NCBI GenBank assembly: GCA_003161045.1
Contig: PMPH01000137.1
Location: 1 to 44,246, forward strand
Direction: 5' to 3'
From: Acidobacteriaceae bacterium
Lineage (GTDB): Bacteria; Acidobacteriota; Terriglobia; Terriglobales; Acidobacteriaceae
Length of the DNA stretch: 44,246 nt
Shown here: positions 25,214 to 33,128 of the stretch, in pieces
Position numbering within the stretch: position 1 is the stretch's first letter
Layout of the letters: each line of letters begins with the position of its first letter
Program-made: the position numbers and the translations under genes
The notes under the pieces: model-generated
What the model was told of the DNA's origin: nothing
Seen by the model: only the letters and a program-made list of their open reading frames with translations
Database searches by the model: none

Positions 25214-25525
25214 TGGGGGTATGCTCCTGGCCGGCGAAATGCCGTCTGCGGACGGCGGCTCATCGTGTGCCCTGCCGCAGATGAGTATAGTTCCTGCCGG
25301 AGCCCGGCCCCAACAGATAAACGCAATCCGGCTCAATTTTTCACCGACCCGGCCAGCCCGGCTTGGCCGCCAATCAGGCCCGGCCAATCCGGTCTGGCCT
25401 ACCCGGACTGGCCGCTTGCAAATCCTGCCCGCCTGGCGAAAAGTTCGGCCTTGAAGGGAACGCACGGCCGCTCCTGCGCGCCCGCCGGCTTGCATCGGGC
25501 GCGCAGGCTTGAACGCTAGCCCGCT
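25214..25525. other. GC-rich gap between deoC and hpt with a terminator-like hairpin
   Basis: The gap contains degenerate runs of CCCGGCC/GGCCnnCCCGG at about 25345-25415. A 12-bp perfect hairpin, CCTGCGCGCCCG (25473-25484) with 25496-25507, lies 19 bases after the hpt stop (25526) and may terminate hpt. No gene is seen. Confidence 0.5.
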
Positions 25526-26071
25526 CTACTCGGGATGGTCGGCCGTCATCAGGCAGATGTCGGGCAGGTTCCTGTAGCGCTCCGCATAATCCATTCCGTA
25601 GCCGATAACAAACAGGTTGGGAATGGAAAAGCCCACATAATCCGCATCGATCTTTTCCAGGCGGCGCGAGGGCTTGTCGAGCAGCGCGGCGATGCGCAGC
25701 GTTTTAGGATGCTGACGCAGAAAAAACTGGCGCAGGTAGCTGAGCGTGAGGCCAGTGTCGAGTATGTCCTCGACAATCAGCACGTTCTTGCCCTCGATGG
25801 GCTCATCCAGATCCTTGATCAGCTTGACCGCCCCCGAGGAGTGCAGCTTTTTGCCGTAACTGGAGGTGGCCACAAAGTCGAATGTCGCATCGACCTCGAC
25901 GGCCCTGGCAAGGTCGGCCAGAAATGGCGCCGCCCCCTTCAGCACCCCCACCATCACCAGCTTCTCGCCGTTCAGGTCACGGGTAATCTGGGCGCCCATT
26001 TCGGCGATACGTTCAGCAATCTGTTGACGGGTAAAGAGAACCTCAACTCCCTGGGGAATAACGGTATCCAT
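25526..26071 (-). CDS. hpt: Hypoxanthine phosphoribosyltransferase
   Basis: This 181-residue enzyme makes IMP (and GMP) from purine bases and PRPP. VLIVEDILDTGLTL is the PRPP-binding loop, VGVLKGAAPFLADL the second conserved segment, and FVATSSYG the flexible catalytic loop. The C-terminal DYVGFSIPNLFVIGYGMDYAERYRNLP is typical of bacterial Hpt. The ATG at 26071 was chosen because family members start a few residues before VLFTRQQI. A weak Shine-Dalgarno sequence precedes it. It is divergent from lgt. Confidence 0.96.
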   Translation of the reverse strand: MDTVIPQGVEVLFTRQQIAERIAEMGAQITRDLNGEKLVMVGVLKGAAPFLADLARAVEVDATFDFVATSSYGKKLHSSGAVKLIKDLDEPIEGKNVLIVEDILDTGLTLSYLRQFFLRQHPKTLRIAALLDKPSRRLEKIDADYVGFSIPNLFVIGYGMDYAERYRNLPDICLMTADHPE

Positions 26072-26262
26072 GTAGACAGTAAACCCGAACCCTATGACCC
26101 AAGGCAAGTGCGCCTGTGCAAAATTTTGCGGCTGATTCTTAAAATCTGATTGTTCGGCCTGCAAAATCTGTCCGTTCAGCCTTCTGAAGCGCAAAGCCGC
26201 CACCTGGGCCAGCGCCAGGCGGGCGCGCCTTTTCGCTCTCGCCCCCGTCTATACTGAAGAAG

Positions 26263-27072
26263 ATGATTCCCTATTTGCACCTCTGGAACCACGCTGTACC
26301 GACCTTCGGGCTGATGCTCTGGCTGGCCGCCGTGGCGGCGTCTTTCGTCATGGACCGCGGCTTTCGCCGCGCCGGCGTCACGGCCGATGCGGTGGGCATG
26401 GTGGCCGTGGCCGTGGTGGCCGGCATCGTGGGCGCCAAGCTCTGGCACGTCATCGACACGCCTGCCGATTTCCGCGAAATGGGCTGGAGCGTGTTGTGGG
26501 ATTCGGCCGGATTTGCCTGGTTCGGCGGGCTGGTCTTCGGCATTTCCGCTCTGCTATTGCAGGGCTGGCGGGCCAAAATCGGCGGCTTGCGCACCCTGGA
26601 TCTGGCCGCTCCGGCCGCCGCCATCGGCTACGGCATCGGGCGCATCGGCTGCTTTCTCTCTGGCGACGGCTGCTACGGCATCGCGATCAAGCCGGTTCAC
26701 CTGCTGTTTTTTTCCTTCCGGCCCTGGGGCATGAGCTTTCCCAACGGCATTGAGCCGACCTTTGTCCCGGTCTATCCCACCCCGCTCTACGAGCTGGCCG
26801 CTGGCCTGCTCATTGGCGGCTGGCTGTGGTGGAGAGCTGGCAAACCCCGGGTCTCCGGCGCCATCCTCGGCGAGTACCTGCTGCTGACCGGAACAGCTCG
26901 CTTCTTAGTCGAATTTGTCCGCCGCAACCCCAAGGTTCTATGGGAATTATCGAATGCTCAACTGGCCAGTGCCGGCTCCGTAGTGGCAGGTATTCTGCTG
27001 CTGATGTGGGTCGCCATGCGGCAGGTTGATGGACCGGCTAAGGCTGTCGAGGCTGTGGAAAAGACGGCGTAG
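26263..27072 (+). CDS. lgt: Phosphatidylglycerol-prolipoprotein diacylglyceryl transferase
   Basis: The 269-residue inner-membrane enzyme adds diacylglycerol to the lipobox cysteine of prolipoproteins. Its signature GIGRIGCFLSGDGCYG (with the essential arginine) is followed by YPTPLYELAAGLLIG and the late ARFLVEFVRRNPK motif. About seven membrane segments are predicted. The ATG at 26263 overlaps a purine-rich AAGAAG upstream. The Lgt substrate pool would include the porin-like proteins with FVAC only if those are really lipoproteins. Confidence 0.96.
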   Translation: MIPYLHLWNHAVPTFGLMLWLAAVAASFVMDRGFRRAGVTADAVGMVAVAVVAGIVGAKLWHVIDTPADFREMGWSVLWDSAGFAWFGGLVFGISALLLQGWRAKIGGLRTLDLAAPAAAIGYGIGRIGCFLSGDGCYGIAIKPVHLLFFSFRPWGMSFPNGIEPTFVPVYPTPLYELAAGLLIGGWLWWRAGKPRVSGAILGEYLLLTGTARFLVEFVRRNPKVLWELSNAQLASAGSVVAGILLLMWVAMRQVDGPAKAVEAVEKTA

Positions 27073-27096
27073 GGCTGCATTTTCCCAGTAAAATCG

Positions 27097-27231
27097 TCAA
27101 TAGAATGTGGGAATCGGCCGGTGCGACTTGTGGCGCGGCGGAATCTGAAGCTCCACCCCGCCCCACTCGGCAAACCGCTTGTGAATGGTTGTTCCCAGGT
27201 CTTCTTCCAGCTCCACCAGTGTCCTGTTTCG
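27097..27231 (-). pseudogene. Possible gene fragment between lgt and the metalloprotease gene
   Basis: The minus-strand frame reads TLVELEEDLGTTIHKRFAEW, then GGVELQIPPRHKSHRP and stop. It has normal amino-acid composition but no ATG and only a GTG at 27216 after an in-frame TAG at 27234-27232. The GG-(x)n-IP pattern loosely recalls the Mor-type activator C-terminus, but this is weak. It could be the 3' end of a lost gene or an intact 40-codon gene from the GTG. Confidence 0.35.
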
Positions 27232-27255
27232 CTACAGTCGATCAACAAACTTTTG

Positions 27256-27960
27256 CTATAGCCGGCCGATAAACGCTTGCGCTTCTTTGAGTTGTGGGAA
27301 TAACCTCTCCTCATCCTTGAACTCGCGAGGGTGGACCATGCGCCGCAGGCCGCGCATCCTGACCGGGTGCTTCAGGTGCAGCATCTCGTGGTAGAGAAGG
27401 TACTCGACGGCATAACGCGGGCTCGAAGGCCGGTCGAAGACGCGGCTGACCACGATGGTGTTGTGGGCGGCGTCGTAGTGGCCGAGAGCCCGCCTGGCCA
27501 CGCTCTCGCTCCAGGTCAACTCGGGCCGGCCCAGCAGGCCGCTGAAGAACTTGGCGTTCAGCGAATCGAAAACCTCTTCAAGGTTGAAAAAGCGGCCCTC
27601 GGGGCCGAAGAAGCGCTTGTTGCCGCGGGCACCGCGAATCAGTTCGGTCTGGCGGGTGACGGCGGCGCTCGAGCAGAACCGCTTGTAGCGCAGATTGTGC
27701 GCGGCCTCGATGGGCTTTTTGTAGAGCTTGGCCAGTAGAATGTGCGCGATGGCCCGGACCACAAACTCCGGCGCGCCCTCCAGCAGGTCCGAAAGGCTGA
27801 CAAAAATCTTTCCCTGGCGCAGCCGGATCGTAGTGTTCAGCGAGGTAAAGCGCCGGAAGCGAACCTCGATGGGAGGCATCGGCGCCCTGGGGCGCAAGGC
27901 CCGGTACTCTTCCTGAAAAATTGGGATAAAATCAGCAGCCACTAAGTTGCAGATTAGCAC
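27256..27960 (-). CDS. SprT/YgjP-like zinc metalloprotease-domain protein
   Basis: The 234-residue product has the zincin motif YHEMLHLKHP (HExxH with a third His, around residues 190-199) near its C-terminus, preceded by RRALGHYDAAHNTIVVSRVFD, the layout of SprT/YgjP (M48-related) domains. The first half (about 15-110) is a helical domain containing VVRAIAHILLAKLYKK. The substrate is unknown; SprT-family proteins act on DNA-protein crosslinks or as chaperone-like proteases. The GTG at 27960 is the longest start; a GTG at 27942 is equally possible, since no Shine-Dalgarno sequence is clear. Confidence 0.78.
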   Translation of the reverse strand: MLICNLVAADFIPIFQEEYRALRPRAPMPPIEVRFRRFTSLNTTIRLRQGKIFVSLSDLLEGAPEFVVRAIAHILLAKLYKKPIEAAHNLRYKRFCSSAAVTRQTELIRGARGNKRFFGPEGRFFNLEEVFDSLNAKFFSGLLGRPELTWSESVARRALGHYDAAHNTIVVSRVFDRPSSPRYAVEYLLYHEMLHLKHPVRMRGLRRMVHPREFKDEERLFPQLKEAQAFIGRL

Positions 27961-28018
27961 ATGAGGGGACAGGGAATGAGCGCCTCGCGCCGCCGGAGGA
28001 TTTTCAAAAGACTGGCTT

Positions 28019-28058
28019 GCTCAACGGCTGCCAGCTTTTCAGACAGCAGCCGTTGAGC
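28019..28058. terminator. Hairpin downstream of fabI
   Basis: GCTCAACGGCTGC (28019-28031) pairs with 28046-28058. It lies 49 bases beyond the fabI stop on the minus strand. CTTTTG follows a little further on, so it is a possible terminator. Confidence 0.6.
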
Positions 28059-28106
28059 CGCCGAAAAATGCAAGGAACGGCAAAAATCTTCCTCAGTCTT
28101 AAAGTT

Positions 28107-28874
28107 CTAAAACCCCATGATGTTATAGCCGCAGTCCACGTAAAGGATTTCGCCGGTGATAGCGCTGGAGAGGTCGCTGGCCAGAAACAGCGCCGCGCCG
28201 CCCACCTCCAGTTGGTCGACATTGCGGCCCAGCGGGGCGCGGTCGGCGTGGGATTTGAGCATCTCACCCAGCGAGCCCACGCCGCGCGCGGCCAGCGTCT
28301 TGATGGGGCCGGCGGAGATGGCGTTGACGCGAATCTTCCTGGGCCCAAGATTCCAGGCCAGATAGCGGACCGAGGATTCCAGGGCGGACTTGGCCACGGC
28401 CATCACGTTGTAGTGGGGGACGACCTTTTCGGCGGCGTAGAAGCTAAGGGTGATCATACTGCCCCCCTCGGTCATCAGCGGCGCGGCGGCGTGAGCGACG
28501 GCAATCAGCGAATATACGCTGACGTCGAGGGCGATGCGGAAGCCCTCGCGCGAGGTGTCGAGAAAATCGCCGTGCAGCTCCGCGGCGGGCGCAAAGGCCA
28601 CGGCGTGAATGAGGATTTCGAGCTTGCCAAACTTCTGCTTGAGCGTCGCAAAGAGGCTTTCAATCTCCTGGTCGCTGGAGAGGTCGCACTGGAAACCGCT
28701 GGCGCCGGGCAGCTCCGCGATGAGGTCTTCGGCCTCCAGCTTCATGCGCTCATTTTGATAGCAGATAGCCAGGGTGGCGCCGGCCTCGTGCAGCTTTTGG
28801 GCGATGCCCCAGGCGATGGAACGCTTGTTGGCCAGCCCAAAGATTACGGCCGTTTTACCTGCCAGATTGATCAT
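28107..28874 (-). CDS. fabI: Enoyl-[acyl-carrier-protein] reductase (NADH), FabI type
   Basis: This 255-residue short-chain dehydrogenase reduces trans-2-enoyl-ACP in the last step of each fatty-acid elongation cycle. GLANKRSIAWGIA is the FabI version of the Rossmann glycine loop, HAVAFAP is conserved, and the catalytic pair is Tyr155-x6-Lys162 (YNVMAVAK), with a further Tyr146. ISAGPIKTLAARGV and the C-terminal VDCGYNIMGF confirm it. The ATG at 28874 opens the protein directly. fabH lies elsewhere in the window at 39733. Confidence 0.97.
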   Translation of the reverse strand: MINLAGKTAVIFGLANKRSIAWGIAQKLHEAGATLAICYQNERMKLEAEDLIAELPGASGFQCDLSSDQEIESLFATLKQKFGKLEILIHAVAFAPAAELHGDFLDTSREGFRIALDVSVYSLIAVAHAAAPLMTEGGSMITLSFYAAEKVVPHYNVMAVAKSALESSVRYLAWNLGPRKIRVNAISAGPIKTLAARGVGSLGEMLKSHADRAPLGRNVDQLEVGGAALFLASDLSSAITGEILYVDCGYNIMGF

Positions 28875-28970
28875 GCTCGTTGTTTTCCTCCAGGGTCCGC
28901 GCTTTGGGGATACCGAACCCGCATTCTATTAGAATATCAGAGTGGTTCTTCAAGATAAGTGGTTTCTGTT

Positions 28971-29040
28971 GGCGCTCTAGAAGGCGGCTTTTTCTTGAGA
29001 AAAAAGCCACTTATGACCATCGCCTTCGAGATAGAGCGAT
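28971..29040. repeat. Short palindromic repeat with GGCTTTTT core
   Basis: CGCTCTAGAAGGCG (28973-28986) is matched by the inverse CGCCTTCGAGATAGAGCG (29021-29038), with a small bulge. The centre, GGCTTTTTCTTGAGAAAAAAGCC, is itself a hairpin. The outer CTCTA/TAGAG and inner GGCTTTTT/AAAAAGCCAC relate it to the elements at 1951, 32721 and 36372. It lies between murI and fabI and could serve as terminator for murI. Confidence 0.65.
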
Positions 29041-29052
29041 GGGCGAAGCGTT

Positions 29053-29931
29053 TCAGCCGCCCAGGTCCACCAACTCGACCTTTCCGACGGGCCGGTTGAG
29101 AAAGCGGGAGCCAAGCCGCTCGAATTTTTCGACCGAATCGGTGGCGAAGCAGCGCAACTGGGGTTCGGGCGGTGCGTCCTGTCCGGCAGATGGGGCGGCA
29201 GCCGGAGCGGCGCGGCCGTTGAAGTGGCGCAGGGCGGCCTCGGCGGCGGCTTCGGCCGAGTCGATGACCCGCATTCCTGCCGGGACCGCTCGTTCGATCA
29301 GCGGGCGCAGCAGCGGGTAGTGGGTGCAGCCGAGGACCAGCGTGTCCGGCTTCATGCCCTGAGCGGCGGCCTCGGCGTTCAGTTCCTCAAGGTAAATGCG
29401 GATGACCTCAGCCGTGACCGCGTGTGCGGTCCAGCCCTCCTCGACCAGCGGCACCAGCAGCGGACAGGCCTTTTCCAGAGCGCGCAGCCCCCGGGCGCGG
29501 CAGGCGGCCGCGTAGGCGTGGCTCTGGACAGTGGCGTCAGTGGCGATCACCAGCACATCGCCCGCGCGGGAGGCGGCCCAGGCTGCCTCGGCGCCCGGTT
29601 CGATCACGCCCAGCACCGGCACCGGCACTGCGTCCTGAATGGCGTCCAGAGCCAGCGCGCTGGCCGTGTTGCAGGCAATGACCAGAAACTCCGCGTCCTG
29701 CTCGTTGACCAGAAACTGCGCGCTCTCGGCGGCGTAGCGGGCAATGGTGCGGCGGGACTTGGAGCCGTAGGGCAGCCGCGCCGTGTCGCCCAGGAAGGCA
29801 AAGCGCGCCCGCGGGAGCCGCTGGATGAGGGCGCGCAGCACGGTGAGTCCACCGAATCCGGAGTCGAAGACGCCGATGGTGGGAGGTGTGGCCCCCGTCT
29901 TGTTTTCAGGGTTGTTTCCAGGGTTGTTCAT
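29053..29931 (-). CDS. murI: Glutamate racemase
   Basis: The 292-residue enzyme interconverts L- and D-glutamate for peptidoglycan. GVFDSGFGGLTVLRAL opens the fold, the two catalytic cysteines are Cys87 (ACNTAS) and Cys202 (LGCTHYPLL), and PYGSKS binds substrate. An Ala/Pro-rich linker at about 240-262 is an addition not typical of the core fold. The ATG at 29931 overlaps the stop of the GerMN gene by four bases, so it is coupled to an amidase/GerMN cell-wall operon. Confidence 0.96.
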   Translation of the reverse strand: MNNPGNNPENKTGATPPTIGVFDSGFGGLTVLRALIQRLPRARFAFLGDTARLPYGSKSRRTIARYAAESAQFLVNEQDAEFLVIACNTASALALDAIQDAVPVPVLGVIEPGAEAAWAASRAGDVLVIATDATVQSHAYAAACRARGLRALEKACPLLVPLVEEGWTAHAVTAEVIRIYLEELNAEAAAQGMKPDTLVLGCTHYPLLRPLIERAVPAGMRVIDSAEAAAEAALRHFNGRAAPAAAPSAGQDAPPEPQLRCFATDSVEKFERLGSRFLNRPVGKVELVDLGG

Positions 29932-30671
29932 GGATGCGCTCCCTCGGAGGGCACGGCGTCGGTGGCCAGGTAGGTGCGGGTCAGGCCGGCGTGGCCGGCG
30001 AGGGTGGCGCGGGGCTGGCCGTCCACCAGGAAGCGCACCTGGGTGACGCGCGGCAGGTTGGCGTGCAGGGTTCCGCAGATGGAGAGCACGGTGAGCATTT
30101 CGGTCTCGATGCCGGAGGGGTGGCTGGCCGCGAAGCTGCCGGACAGATTGACGACTGCCAGTAGCGGGCCGGTCTCCAGCGCGTCCTGCGAGGGTGAGCC
30201 TGCGGTTTTTGCGCCGGCTCCGCCGGAGATGGATTCACCTGACAGGGGCTCCGTGGATCTGGCTTGGTTGGATTTTGGCTGGCCGGATGTCGTGGCCCCG
30301 GCTCCGATCTCCGGGGCGGGGAGCAAAAAGACCTGGAGCACCGAGCTTCCGCCGCCGGGAACGGGGTGAGCGGCGCCGGGGGCGGCATAGAGGTCCAGCA
30401 GCTTGCCCAGCACGGCGCGGGCGCGCGCGCCGGGGTCGATGGGCAATGGCAGGGATTGGGACTGCGCCAGCAGAGAACTGTCGCTGTCGTTGGCCACCAG
30501 CAGGGTTGCGTCTTCGGCCGAGGCTACCTCGGGAGCGCTGGTGGGAGCCGAGTCCTGGCCGGCGATCAGCCGCTGATGGGCGCGCTCGCGCAACTGCCAC
30601 AGCGCCACGCCCAAGACCAGCGAGGTCACCAGCAGAATGGCGAAAAGAAATTTCTGATGGCGGGGAATCAC
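29928..30671 (-). CDS. Membrane-anchored GerMN-domain protein
   Basis: The 247-residue product has a single N-terminal membrane anchor (KFLFAILLVTSLVLGVALW, about 6-24). A variable Ser/Ala-rich linker precedes a GerMN-like domain: ARAVLGKLLDLYAAPG, then LLAVVNLSGSFAASHPSGIETEMLTVLSICGTL and QVRFLVDGQPRATLAGHAGL. GerMN domains occur in spore GerM and in lipoproteins such as LpqB; the ligand is unknown. I use the GTG at 30671, which overlaps the amidase stop by four bases (GTGA), over a GTG at 30695. Its stop overlaps murI in the same way, giving a tightly coupled cell-wall operon. Confidence 0.82.
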   Translation of the reverse strand: MIPRHQKFLFAILLVTSLVLGVALWQLRERAHQRLIAGQDSAPTSAPEVASAEDATLLVANDSDSSLLAQSQSLPLPIDPGARARAVLGKLLDLYAAPGAAHPVPGGGSSVLQVFLLPAPEIGAGATTSGQPKSNQARSTEPLSGESISGGAGAKTAGSPSQDALETGPLLAVVNLSGSFAASHPSGIETEMLTVLSICGTLHANLPRVTQVRFLVDGQPRATLAGHAGLTRTYLATDAVPSEGAHP

Positions 30672-31363
30672 GGCTGAGAAGCCTCCGCGCGCCACTCCAC
30701 GAGCGCCGCTGCCAGCGCCTCGGCAACTTGCGCCTGGTAATCATTGTCGTCCAGCCCGGCGGCCACTTTTCCGTCCGAACCCAGCTCCGGCGCCACCTCG
30801 ACGGCCACCGCCGGGCAGGTCATGCTATCCACGGCAGGCAGAGAACTCCGGCCCAGGGTCACGTTCATGCCAGCGTGCAGCAGCGCGGAGTTGAGCACTC
30901 CGGCCAGCGCCAGCGAGCGCGTCACCCAGCCGGCCTGCGCCGTCTTCCAGGGCGAAAAGCGCGTGGGCTGGACGGGCGTCAGAGTGGAGGCGAACAGATG
31001 AACGCCGGAGCCGCTCCCGGAGCCGTGCAGGCTCAGGCAGGCCTGGGCGCGGGCGTGGTTGGCGATCTCCGCCCGCCTGTTCGGTCCGATGGTCGCGTCG
31101 GATTCGCGGGTGGTAACCACCTGAATTCCGCGCGCCGTCAGCAGTGACCGCAGCCGTACGCTCAACGCCAGGGTGTAGTTTTTTTCAAGCTGGCCGTTGG
31201 TCAGGCGTCCGCCCGCGTCGTCGCCGCCGTGAGCCGCATCCAGCACCACGGCAAATCGGGCCTGCGGAACTGCGGGAGCCGGCGGAGCCTGCTGTGCGGC
31301 GGCCGGCAACCCAGCCAGCGCACAGCAGGCCAGAGCCGCCCATGCCCGCTCAATCCAGCGCAT
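30668..31363 (-). CDS. N-acetylmuramoyl-L-alanine amidase (Amidase_3)
   Basis: The 231-residue secreted enzyme cleaves the lactyl-amide bond between MurNAc and the stem peptide. A signal peptide (about 1-24, ending AAAQQ) precedes the catalytic domain. Predicted zinc ligands are His45 (LDAAHGG), Glu60 (LEKNYT) and His113 (LSLHGSG), and Glu189 (AVEVAPE) lies at the catalytic position. The domain is short, and no AMIN or LysM domain is present. It overlaps the DUF1015 gene upstream by 14 bases and the GerMN gene by four. Confidence 0.9.
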   Translation of the reverse strand: MRWIERAWAALACCALAGLPAAAQQAPPAPAVPQARFAVVLDAAHGGDDAGGRLTNGQLEKNYTLALSVRLRSLLTARGIQVVTTRESDATIGPNRRAEIANHARAQACLSLHGSGSGSGVHLFASTLTPVQPTRFSPWKTAQAGWVTRSLALAGVLNSALLHAGMNVTLGRSSLPAVDSMTCPAVAVEVAPELGSDGKVAAGLDDNDYQAQVAEALAAALVEWRAEASQP

Positions 31364-32675
31364 AGATGGCCAAACCGCTGAGCAGCTTTGGGAAAAAGTC
31401 AGTGGACTTTTGCGGCATCACGTCGCCGGCAAAGGCCACCTCCCGCAGTTGCTCCATGGAAACGGGGTTGGTGAGGAAGGTCACGTCGGCCTTGCCGCAG
31501 CGCACCTGTTCGACGGCCTCGGCGGCGTCGCGCAGGTAGCGGATGTTGGTCTGCTCGCGCACCTTTTCTTCGTTCAGGCCCAGCAGCCGGTCGAGCACGA
31601 TCGAGTGCAGGTGGCTCAGGTCGAGCTGGCGCTGGCGCTCGGGCAGGTGAGTCAGCGCGGCGGCCACCGCCTCCGGCTTCGAACGCAGCAAAAACGCTCC
31701 GGCTCGGGTGACGGCGACAAAGGCCGTGCCCTGCTGGGCGGTTAATGTGGCGATATAGCTTGAGGATTCCGCCGCCGGCAATGCCTCGACGGTGAAAAAC
31801 TCCTCGGCGGCGCGCGCAAAGGCGGCCGGATCGAAGTTCTGGAGGCTGTGCACCACGCGATGGGTGGGCAGAACCACCAGCCCGTCGGAGTCCATGTTGA
31901 CGAAGGTCATCATCGCCGCCGCCTCGGGGAAAGCTGGATGGGGCAACTGGCTGGTGCTGGACTCGGTTTTGGCCGGCGCGGCGGGCGCGTGCTCCTTCGA
32001 GTAGTTCAGGGCCGTCTCGTAGCGGTGGTGGCCGTCGGCGATAATCAGCTTCTTGTCGGCCATGGCGGTTACCAGCAGGCGGATGGCCGCCGGGTCGCTG
32101 ACCTTCCACAGCCGGTGCAGCACGCCGTACTCGTCGGTGACCTCGGCCTCGGCCGGACCGGCGCCCTCGTAGAGAATCTTCTCCACGCTGCCGGCCGGGT
32201 CCGAGTAGAGCATGAATATCTGCCCGAAGTGCGCATGGGTGGCCTTGAGCAGGTTGAGCCGGTCGCTCTTGGGCTTGGAGAGCGTCTGTTCGTGGCGGAA
32301 GACCACCTGCTCGGCGTACTCGTGCAGTTTACCGATGGCGATGAAGCCGCGCCGCTCCTTCACAATTTCGGTTCCGGGAACCTTGAAGCGCTGCGAGTAA
32401 GCGAAGATCGAAGGGGCTTTCTCCTGCACTAGGACGCCCTGCTCGCGCCAGGCGCGGAAGTCGCGCGCCGCCCGGGTATAAACGCTCTCCCCGCCCTCGG
32501 CGTCGAACAGCTCCGGCTTGCCCAGGATGATCCGCACCAGGTTGTAGGGGCTGCGCTCGTAGTAGGCCTGCTGCATGGCCGGTGAAATCTTGTCATAGGG
32601 CTGGGTGACCACGTCATCCAGACGGACGGCGGAGGGATTGTAACGCCAGGCGCGAAAGGGATAAATGTGGGCCAT
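31350..32675 (-). CDS. DUF1015-family protein
   Basis: The 441-residue product fits DUF1015 over its whole length: IYPFRAWRYNPS at the start, VVTQPYDKISP, FRHEQTLSKPKSDRL, and IADGHHRYETALNY, the most conserved segment. The biochemical role is not established to my knowledge; members are sometimes annotated as related to a serine kinase or SerK-type fold. The ADGHHRYE motif suggests a metal or nucleotide site. It is the first gene of the operon leading to amidase, GerMN and murI, which suggests an envelope or amino-acid function (inference). Confidence 0.9.
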   Translation of the reverse strand: MAHIYPFRAWRYNPSAVRLDDVVTQPYDKISPAMQQAYYERSPYNLVRIILGKPELFDAEGGESVYTRAARDFRAWREQGVLVQEKAPSIFAYSQRFKVPGTEIVKERRGFIAIGKLHEYAEQVVFRHEQTLSKPKSDRLNLLKATHAHFGQIFMLYSDPAGSVEKILYEGAGPAEAEVTDEYGVLHRLWKVSDPAAIRLLVTAMADKKLIIADGHHRYETALNYSKEHAPAAPAKTESSTSQLPHPAFPEAAAMMTFVNMDSDGLVVLPTHRVVHSLQNFDPAAFARAAEEFFTVEALPAAESSSYIATLTAQQGTAFVAVTRAGAFLLRSKPEAVAAALTHLPERQRQLDLSHLHSIVLDRLLGLNEEKVREQTNIRYLRDAAEAVEQVRCGKADVTFLTNPVSMEQLREVAFAGDVMPQKSTDFFPKLLSGLAIYALD

Positions 32676-32720
32676 GAGGAAGCTCTTGATCTCCGTGAAA
32701 ACGGTGGAATTTGCGCGCTA

Positions 32721-32873
32721 TAGAATTTTCGGAATTGCTGTAGACCGAAACCTCACACTCAAGTGGCTTTTTTCTTTCCGGGGTCCCCGGCGACAGGTCT
32801 TCGTCGCTGGGGTGGAAGTAAAAGCCACATTCAATGCACTCAAAAGGACTACGTTCATTCCGAAAATGCTCTA
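32721..32873. repeat. 153-bp TAGAGC-family palindromic element with DRSSS-type core
   Basis: The left end TAGAATTTTCGGAAT (32721-32735) is inverted at 32857-32873 (ATTCCGAAAATGCTCTA; two bases are missing on the left). AAGTGGCTTTTTT at 32761 faces AAAAGCCACATT at 32819. The central hairpin at 32778-32818 contains GACAGGTCTTCGTC flanked by G/C runs. The segment after the left end (AATTGCTGTAGACCGAAA) matches the element at 36372-36525. The remaining part of this gap (32874-33128) shows no gene. Confidence 0.85.
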
Positions 32874-33128
32874 AAACTCCCGGCTCTTCGCCTCGGGAAT
32901 CCTGGCGCGTCTGGCTTGATTGTATCCCAGCCGCCTTTGCAACTCCGCGCTTGCGGCTTCGGCTTGCCAGTTCAGGGAACTGCCCCGGCCAGGGAACTGC
33001 CCTGGTCAGCGAACTGACCCGGCTCAGGAACCTGACCCTGCAACGGCAAGTGGGATAAAGTGAAGCTGAAGGTCAATCCTTTCACCGCGATTGTCTCCTA
33101 TTCACTGTTTGGGTTCACACCGGCTGCC

